Shown piece after piece: positions 17,510 through 24,300 of a DNA stretch of 64,000 bases (position 1 is the stretch's first letter; the number at the start of each line of letters is the position of its first letter). The stretch covers positions 1,178,001 to 1,242,000 of the forward strand of contig NZ_VIKR01000001.1 of NCBI RefSeq assembly GCF_007004765.1. Reading direction: 5' to 3'. Below the pieces are notes generated by a model. The model saw only the letters and a program-made list of their open reading frames with translations, ran no database searches and was not told the DNA's origin. Source of the stretch: Aliikangiella marina. Its GTDB lineage: Bacteria > Pseudomonadota > Gammaproteobacteria > Enterobacterales > Kangiellaceae. The position numbers and the translations under genes were made by a program.

Positions 17510-17532
17510 AAAAAGGGGAGCACTACTCCCCT
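17510..17532 (-). terminator. Rho-independent terminator ending the biosynthetic operon
   Basis: Read leftward, AGGGGAG (17532-17526) pairs perfectly with CTCCCCT (17520-17514) around a five-base loop, and a run of Ts follows (17513-17510). It lies about 120 bases after the phosphopantetheinyl transferase stop, on the same strand, and so defines the probable 3' end of the NRPS transcript. Confidence 0.75.
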
Positions 17533-17652
17533 ATTCTACTCAAGTATACTAAGCGATTAGCTTTTATGTTGAATAGTTAGGTGGTAATTTAACGATGCTG
17601 CTGGTATTGGTGTTTTTTGAAAACGATCTTAATCTGCAAATAAATTATGACT

Positions 17653-18363
17653 TTACTCAATGATATAAGTATAAACGCAATCATTGATAGTTCGAAAATA
17701 AGCTTTAAATTTTCGTCCTGCGCAAAGTTGAGGATGTAAGTCTTGCAATAGAACTAATTCCAGAAAACTGTCCTCTATTGAAAAATAGCAAACTTCAGCG
17801 GCAGAAAAGTCAAAAAAGTCCCCTACTGTTGAATATAAAGCCTTGAATAAACTTTCTTTCGCTGAGAAAGCTAAAGTAAATGCCTTTGGAAAATTAAGGT
17901 TGGCTTTACGTAAAGTAACTTCTTCTTTGGGACTGATTATAGTGCTTTTTATTTCCTCGACCATATTTGATTCAATCAAATTTTCAATATCTATTCCAAT
18001 ATATTTTAACTCGCTTTCTAAGCCTGCTAAGCATATCGCGGTATCATTATTATGAGTTATTGAGCCAATAAAACCATCGGGCCAAATAGGGTTTCGTTGT
18101 TTTCCAATTCCTACATGAGTTGAGGTTGAGTTTAAGTGTCTCAACACTTTTTGAGCCATCAAACGTCCTGCTAAAAACTCTGCCTTTCTTTTTTTAACGG
18201 AACTTAATATAGACTCAGGAATAGATTCATGTAACAACGTAAAGAGTTCATCAGAAAAATCTTCGATAGAATATTCACAAAGAAATGTTACCAATTTCCC
18301 TGAATAAAATGACGTTTCCTTTTTTAGGAATTCAGTTTTAGTATCTAAAACGGGTTTATTCAT
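17653..18363 (-). CDS. 4'-phosphopantetheinyl transferase (EntD/Sfp-type)
   Basis: A 236-residue enzyme that transfers phosphopantetheine from CoA to the carrier-domain serines of the neighbouring synthetases. Visible motifs: RKAEFLAGRLMA (CoA-binding Arg region, about 58-70), GSITHNND, YIGIDIENL with the Mg-binding Asp and Glu (about 116-124) and FSAKESLFKALY with catalytic Glu and Lys (about 165-177). EntD-like proteins are of similar length. It is the last gene before the operon terminator and is separated from the CPBP protease gene by 206 bases that contain a plausible promoter of its own. A dedicated transferase in the cluster suggests that the 13 carrier domains are served locally. Confidence 0.9.
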   Translation of the reverse strand: MNKPVLDTKTEFLKKETSFYSGKLVTFLCEYSIEDFSDELFTLLHESIPESILSSVKKRKAEFLAGRLMAQKVLRHLNSTSTHVGIGKQRNPIWPDGFIGSITHNNDTAICLAGLESELKYIGIDIENLIESNMVEEIKSTIISPKEEVTLRKANLNFPKAFTLAFSAKESLFKALYSTVGDFFDFSAAEVCYFSIEDSFLELVLLQDLHPQLCAGRKFKAYFRTINDCVYTYIIE

Positions 18364-18489
18364 TTGTTTTTATAGAGTGTCTACCAGAGACTTGATAAAA
18401 TTTTTTATAAGAAGTCATTTAGCGTGTTAAAAAGCGCACTTATTAATCAGTCTCACTGTTTACAGTCAGTCCGCTTAAAGCTGATGGCC

Positions 18490-18518
18490 ATTTAAGCTAA
18501 TAATATGCTCATGGTCAA
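18490..18518 (-). promoter_or_regulatory. Candidate internal promoter for the phosphopantetheinyl transferase
   Basis: Read leftward, TTGACC (18518-18513) and TTAAAT (18495-18490) are separated by exactly 17 bases, within the only long gap of the operon and about 125 bases before the coding region. Confidence 0.5.
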
Positions 18519-18569
18519 GTTTTTTAAGGTAAAGCCTGGCATCCAATTACAGCAACTTAATACCATCGT

Positions 18570-19301
18570 CTAAACTACCCTTCCAACCATAGAAACCGTA
18601 TTTAGAAAGCAATGTGCTATGATTAAAGGCCACAAATTTCTACCAAATAGAACATAGCCTAGCCCCATAGCAAGCCCAATAAGACCAACAGTAATAGAAC
18701 GTTCCGAAAAGTCATTAGAGTGTCTATAACCGAATATTATTGCTTGAAATAATACGGCAAGAATAGTCGCAAAAACTGTACTTGAAAATATTTTTTCAAA
18801 CCAAACAATCAAAAAACCACGATCTAACATTTCCTCTAACGCTGACTGTATCCAAACGAATGGAATAATAGTAAAAAATAGCAACCAATTACCGTATAGA
18901 TCACCGAATTTAGAAACCGCTGCTTCATTAGAGTTGTCTTCTTGCACTTCAAGCCCTAGAAGTCCTTGGAAGGCTTTAAAAGCTATTATAAAAGCAATTG
19001 AGGCAATAGGAATTAAAATAGTTGCCAAGGCGGCCATCTTATAATTTTTCGGTCGACACAAGCCTAAATCTTTCCAAGTGACACCTCGAACTTTCATCCG
19101 CCAAGTCGCAACTACTAATGTAATAGTCGACCAAAACAAACCATTCGCTAAAAAATGTAATTCAGCAAAGTAAATTTCCCTTATCGAAAACATCACCGCA
19201 ATATAGATAAGAATATCAAATAGAAACCGAGAGGGACTATCTGAGTTAAAGTTAACTGTTCGGTTCGGTTTTGCTTTTAGCAAGTTCATTACTAGTCCCA
19301 T
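18570..19301 (-). CDS. CPBP-family intramembrane metalloprotease (CAAX protease/Abi)
   Basis: A 243-residue polytopic membrane protein with six or so hydrophobic segments. The CPBP active-site motifs are present: EEMLDRGF (EExxxRG type, about residues 163-170), FGYRHS with the second His region, and a C-terminal AHCFLN. In bacteria this family includes self-immunity proteins of bacteriocin clusters and genuine proteases. The gene starts 13 bases after the kinase stop. ATG at 19301 is taken; an in-frame ATG at 19289 with GGGA before it is a real alternative. Being inside the NRPS operon, it could protect the producer, process a product precursor or help export (inference). Confidence 0.85.
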   Translation of the reverse strand: MGLVMNLLKAKPNRTVNFNSDSPSRFLFDILIYIAVMFSIREIYFAELHFLANGLFWSTITLVVATWRMKVRGVTWKDLGLCRPKNYKMAALATILIPIASIAFIIAFKAFQGLLGLEVQEDNSNEAAVSKFGDLYGNWLLFFTIIPFVWIQSALEEMLDRGFLIVWFEKIFSSTVFATILAVLFQAIIFGYRHSNDFSERSITVGLIGLAMGLGYVLFGRNLWPLIIAHCFLNTVSMVGRVV

Positions 19302-19314
19302 GAATAAAGTTATT

Positions 19315-20283
19315 TTACTTTTTTAAAGTTATATTTCTGATTAAATTATCAAATGTTTTTTCGGTTAAGTTCCAGAGCTGTGTATCAATCCTTTGATCAG
19401 CCATCATACTTGTTTCCCATAGATGCCTAATGCGTATGCAAAGATTCGTTAACTGCAGATCATCATCGCTTAACGTTCGAACAGCTTGATATCCCCCTAT
19501 AAATGGCAGCCACCACTCTTTTTGCCTTCGATTCGCAATTGCAAATCTCTTTAGCACAGCTAAGTCATAAGCCCGTGGCCCAAAACCACAAAGATCAAAA
19601 TCGAAAAATGTTAAGGCATTATCGCAATTGTGAGTATTAGCAAAATGTAAATCTCCATGGCAAAAACCAAAATCGATATTTTCGCCGATTAGTTGATCAA
19701 AACTATTAATTAGAACTTGAGCTTGCCGCTTAAAATACTGCCATTTATCGCTAAATTTTGAATATATGGGTTCTAGTCGATTAACAGACTGTTTAATTAA
19801 ATAGCCTGAATCGATCAACTGCCTTGAGTAGCTGGAGCTAAAGCCTAAAGAAGCTTGATGAAGCTGCGCCACTGCACTGCCAAACTGGTAACAGACATTA
19901 GAATCATCTAGGTCTAAGGATTCTCCTTCTGCATTTTCTGTAATTATCACATATCTCTCGCCTTCTGGCGCTGAAACAAGGTTTACAAGTTCTCCATTAT
20001 TATTTCTTAACGGCGCAGCGACTTTGATATTATTTTCTTGTAAGTACTTTAGCGCGTCTAACTCAAACTTCACTTCTTCTAAGGAACGTAGATTTGCACG
20101 ATAAACACGCAAATAAAATAAAGTCTCACTAGAAAAAACCTGATAGGTATCACTAAACCCTCTACAATAGAATTGACAACTTAAGGGCTCCGACAATGAG
20201 TATTGAGAGACAATTGAGTCCAATAATTTCTCTGCACTTAAAGTAGAGTAAATCGCGGGTATCTCAACAGTATCGCTAGTCAT
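19315..20283 (-). CDS. Aminoglycoside/choline-kinase-like phosphotransferase (APH family)
   Basis: A 322-residue kinase-fold protein. The catalytic loop FCHGDLHFANTH (H-x-D-x4-N, about residues 209-219) and the metal-binding LTFFDFDLCGFGPRAYDLA (about 225-243) are intact. An N-terminal nucleotide-binding lobe with FYLRVYRANLRS and FELDALKYLQEN precedes them. Closest in look to SrkA/homoserine-kinase-like APH proteins. Family members phosphorylate small hydroxylated molecules, including antibiotics. In this operon (27 bases after the hydroxylase, 13 before the CPBP gene) the likeliest jobs are reversible inactivation of the peptide as self-resistance, or a tailoring phosphorylation on Ser, Thr or a hydroxylated residue. 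The sequence does not decide between them. Confidence 0.85.
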   Translation of the reverse strand: MTSDTVEIPAIYSTLSAEKLLDSIVSQYSLSEPLSCQFYCRGFSDTYQVFSSETLFYLRVYRANLRSLEEVKFELDALKYLQENNIKVAAPLRNNNGELVNLVSAPEGERYVIITENAEGESLDLDDSNVCYQFGSAVAQLHQASLGFSSSYSRQLIDSGYLIKQSVNRLEPIYSKFSDKWQYFKRQAQVLINSFDQLIGENIDFGFCHGDLHFANTHNCDNALTFFDFDLCGFGPRAYDLAVLKRFAIANRRQKEWWLPFIGGYQAVRTLSDDDLQLTNLCIRIRHLWETSMMADQRIDTQLWNLTEKTFDNLIRNITLKK

Positions 20284-20310
20284 GTTTTATCCTTTATTAT
20301 GAAATATGTT

Positions 20311-21285
20311 TTAAGATTTCATTTCTGCTGTAGATATACTATTTGCCATGCCTACAAGTACCTTACGAGCGCCTTCAAAAGGGTCTCTACCATGAGCAAA
20401 AAGCATATTATCCAAAAGCAATAAGTCGCCATCTTCCCATTGAAAGCGAAATGCATGCTCCCGATATACTTGAGAAATAATCTGAATATATTCTTCAGGT
20501 ATCTCGCTGTCATCAGCAAAAAATACATTTTTAGGCAGGTTTTTATATCCTATTGAATCAACAAGCTGCTGCCTTTCAGCTAAAGGATAAGTAGAAAAAT
20601 GAAATAAATGTGCTTGGTTAAACCACGTTTTTTCTCCAGTCTTCGGATGAAAAAATGCAGGCCTTTGCGTATTTACCGTTCTTAAATTGTCATTTCCAGT
20701 CCATTCAAATTGTAAATTATGATGGCGGCAAAAACTCTCTACTTCTTTTCTTTTATTAGTTTGAAAGACATCCTTCCACGGTAGATCGATGTCGATAAAA
20801 TTGCGAACATATTTAAGATTCTTGGCTTCAAACTCTTCTCGAATTTCATTAGGGATCGCCTGGTAGATTAGTCTGCTATCAACAATTGGGGTCGCCCCTC
20901 CGTTTTTAGCTGCTTTGGCGCAATAAAAAGCAATATTCATTGGCCAACTCGTAAAGTATGAACTTTCGTTGTGGAGCGAGATATAGTTATCACTATGATA
21001 TTCTGTAGAACTATAAATATGCCCCCTTAAATTGGTTCTAGGAGAGGTTCTATAAAGATAATCCAATAGTGAATCTTCAAAAATAGTGGAAAGCAGCTTT
21101 TCAAGCTTTTTCATTCCTTGTATAGGTGCTCCTCTTACTAAGACTACACCATACTCCTCCAAACTCTTGCGAATATCACCGATGTTGCTCGCAAACCATT
21201 CAGACGTATCATCTAGATTCTGTGGTGCTAAAAATGATATGTTTTGTTCGAAACTTGGTAAATATTCTTTTTGTGCGCTTTTCAC
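20311..21285 (-). CDS. TauD/SyrP-like Fe(II)/2-oxoglutarate hydroxylase
   Basis: A 324-residue non-haem iron dioxygenase. The facial triad is H105-x-E107 (SLHNESSY) and His298 (FAHGRDPF); Arg307 in GARKVLVGM should bind 2-oxoglutarate. The H-x-E form is shared with the clavaminate synthase, VioC and AsnO type, which hydroxylate amino-acid beta-carbons, and stand-alone SyrP-like enzymes act on carrier-bound amino acids. It begins with GTG at 21285, preceded by AGGA, 31 bases after the last NRPS. With several Asp/Asn-like A domains and a tandem C-C-Thr module in the cluster, beta-hydroxylation of an Asp or Asn residue is the best guess; the target module cannot be read from sequence. Confidence 0.88.
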   Translation of the reverse strand: MKSAQKEYLPSFEQNISFLAPQNLDDTSEWFASNIGDIRKSLEEYGVVLVRGAPIQGMKKLEKLLSTIFEDSLLDYLYRTSPRTNLRGHIYSSTEYHSDNYISLHNESSYFTSWPMNIAFYCAKAAKNGGATPIVDSRLIYQAIPNEIREEFEAKNLKYVRNFIDIDLPWKDVFQTNKRKEVESFCRHHNLQFEWTGNDNLRTVNTQRPAFFHPKTGEKTWFNQAHLFHFSTYPLAERQQLVDSIGYKNLPKNVFFADDSEIPEEYIQIISQVYREHAFRFQWEDGDLLLLDNMLFAHGRDPFEGARKVLVGMANSISTAEMKS

Positions 21286-21316
21286 TGACCAATCCTATTC
21301 TTTAGTAATTAAATAT

Positions 21317-24300
21317 TTAAAACTCAAACTCTTCTATTAGTTCAGTTCTGTTTACCGGTTCGATACTTGGAATGATATTATTTGACCTTTTTTGAGCATC
21401 GACTATTCCAGCAAGTTCCGCAATGGTTGGTGAGTCAAACAATGACTTTAAGGCTATTTCAACTGACAAAGATTCTCTAATAGTATTAACCACTTTGGTA
21501 GCAACTAGAGAATGACCGCCCAATTCAAAAAAATTATCATGAACACAAATTTCATCAATCCCCAGCTTTTCTTGCCAGATCGCCGCGAGCTGTTTTTCAG
21601 TCCCATTTCTCGGCACAACTTTTGTTGTATTTTGATTTAAGGCATGCTCCACCAATTTCTTTCTATCGATACTTCCATCCGGATTAATAGGAAACCCCTC
21701 AACAACATAAACACTTTGTGGTAACACATGTGCTTTTCGTTGTTGTTTCACATATTTAATCAGAATAGCGCGAGCGTTTTCTTTGACTCCAGCGGCTAAC
21801 ATTTTATTTAACTTTACAAACAAACTGTTTTTCGCTGCTGCTCGAACATCCATATCATTTATAATTAATGCCTCTTCAACATCAGGATGTTTAGTTAGAG
21901 TATCTTGTAAACACAGGTTATTTACTTTTCTTTCATATTGTCTTACTGGGTCATCCTTATCCGAAAATTTCAATACACCCTGCGTAGACCATCTCGCTAT
22001 CACTCCTGCGCAATATAGAGTGATTTCTCCTATACCTTCCAACTTGGCAATTACAAACCTTGGATTTTTTCGTTTTTTTCTTATTTGTTCCTGACAAGAC
22101 TGGTCTACCACTTCCATAAATACCATACCACAAACACCAGCCGGGACTAATTCCAAAGATTCGTCTAACAAAAAAATCCGAGGGTTTGATTTTCTTAGCA
22201 ATTGCCTTATATCCAATGGTATACGGTTAGCTAAAAGTTCACTGTTGTTTCTAGAATACTGGTTTAAAATCACATCTTTTTGGGCACTGCTCATAATTGG
22301 GATTTGATTAATTTTTAAAGATGATAGCCGGGGTTGCACACAGACAGACTCAAGAAGTGTTAAAAAACCAATGGCAAAGTTTTCGATACTGTCTCTATTA
22401 AAAAGATCGCTGTTATAGTTCCACTTAATCATTAGCTCTGAAAGTGTTTCCTGAACTTGTACTTCTAAATCAAACCGAACAAATTTCTTAAGTACTCTTA
22501 TTTCTTGGCGACTATTTACAGAAATTTCACCTTTTTCCTCCATAATCAAATTATTCTCTCTATCATTATAATTATCTTGTGCGGTAAAAATAATTTGAAA
22601 TATAGGACTATAGTTAGAGCTTCTTGAAGGCGATAGAGTTTCTACCAATAAATCAAATGGCATTTGATGATTGCTAAATCCATCAATTATCGTCCTTTTA
22701 TTATTATCAAGTAATTCATCAAAACTAAGATCGCTTTTGCATTGCGTTCTGATAGCTAGCGAATTAGCAAACAATCCAATCATCGATTGTAATTGTTCAT
22801 TATCGCGTCCAGAAATCGGAGTACCTATGACGATATCTTCGACTAGGCTATAACGAGACATCAGTAAAGCAAAAACGGTTTGCATAAAGATAAACTTAGT
22901 AACTTTCTTATTCTTAGCTATATCTTGGAGCTTTTGAGCCAACTCAGCAGGGATTTCTTGGTAATGAGTAGCGCCATTATGACTACTATGTGATGTCCGG
23001 CTGTTATCAAGTGGTAAACTATGAACTAATGGGGCCCCCTGTAACTGTAAGCGCCAATAACTCGTCAAATTCGTTAATTTTTCTTTTTGAAGATCTTTAC
23101 GTTGCCAAGCCGCAAAGTCAGCGTATTGTAGGTTATCATTAGCTATTTTTATTCTGTGCTTTTTCGTCCTCGCTTTATAAAACCTTAGAATCTCCTTTTT
23201 AAGAAGGACATTTGACCATCCGTCCGTAGCTATGTGGTGAATAGTACCTATTATTAGAAAACTGTTCCGATCTAACATTAATAGTTTTACTTTCAACATA
23301 ACATCGTTCTTTAAGTCGAAAGGACTTTCGATCTCACTACAGATGATTTGTTCCGCTTGAGCAATGCGTTCTTCTACGGGAAGCATAGAAATATCGACTG
23401 TACTAAAAGGTATATCGTATTCAGATTGTATAATCTGTATAGGGCCGTCTTTTCCCTCCCGATATATGGTTCTTAAAATACTATGTCGTGCAATCAAGTC
23501 ACTAACCGCACCTTTAAGTGCAGGTATATCTAAATCTCCTTCTACCACATGACGTAATGAAACATTATATTGCTTACTGCCTTTATTTAATTGATCAATA
23601 AACCATAATCTTTGCTGAGCAAATGAAAGAGGTATCTCATCACCTCTAGATAACGGTACTATTTCTGTTGCTTCACTACACACCTTTTGAATTTCGATAT
23701 GCTTTGTTAATGACTCAACTGATGAATATTCAAAAAGCATTTTTAGCGGCAAGTCGATTTCTAATACTTGCTGCAATAAACTGACTAAACGTGTGGCCAG
23801 TATCGAGTGGCCACCCAGCTCGAAGAAATCATCATCAACACTTAAATCTTCTATTTTTAGTATCTTTAACCAGCAATCATATACTTTTTTCTCAAGTTCG
23901 CTTCTTGGCTGAATTACATCTTTTTGTATCAATTCGCTAATATTAGGTATTGGCAGTCTCTTTTTGGCTATTTTGCGGTTAGCTGTAATAGGAAATTCGT
24001 CAAGACAGACAAAATACTCAGGAACGAGGAAATCGGGTAACTTTTTCTTAAGTTCCAAACGACAGAGACTTTTTATCTCCGCGTCAGTTGTTTTATGTTT
24101 AGAATCGACCCTAGATTTAGTAACATAAGCAACAAGCTGTAACTCAGGCGAATTGACTTGCTTAGCCATTACTACCGCTTCTGAAATGCCCTTGATCTTT
24201 TTTAAATGACTCTCAACTTCTCCTAATTCTATACGATACCCTCTAATCTTAACTTGTTGATCTATCCGACCTAAAAACTCGATATTTCCGCAAGGTGAAA

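Noticed and set aside
21317-21620. Thioesterase or reductase at the end of NRPS 5
   Set aside because: Fewer than 70 residues follow the last carrier serine, with no GxSxG or Rossmann motif.
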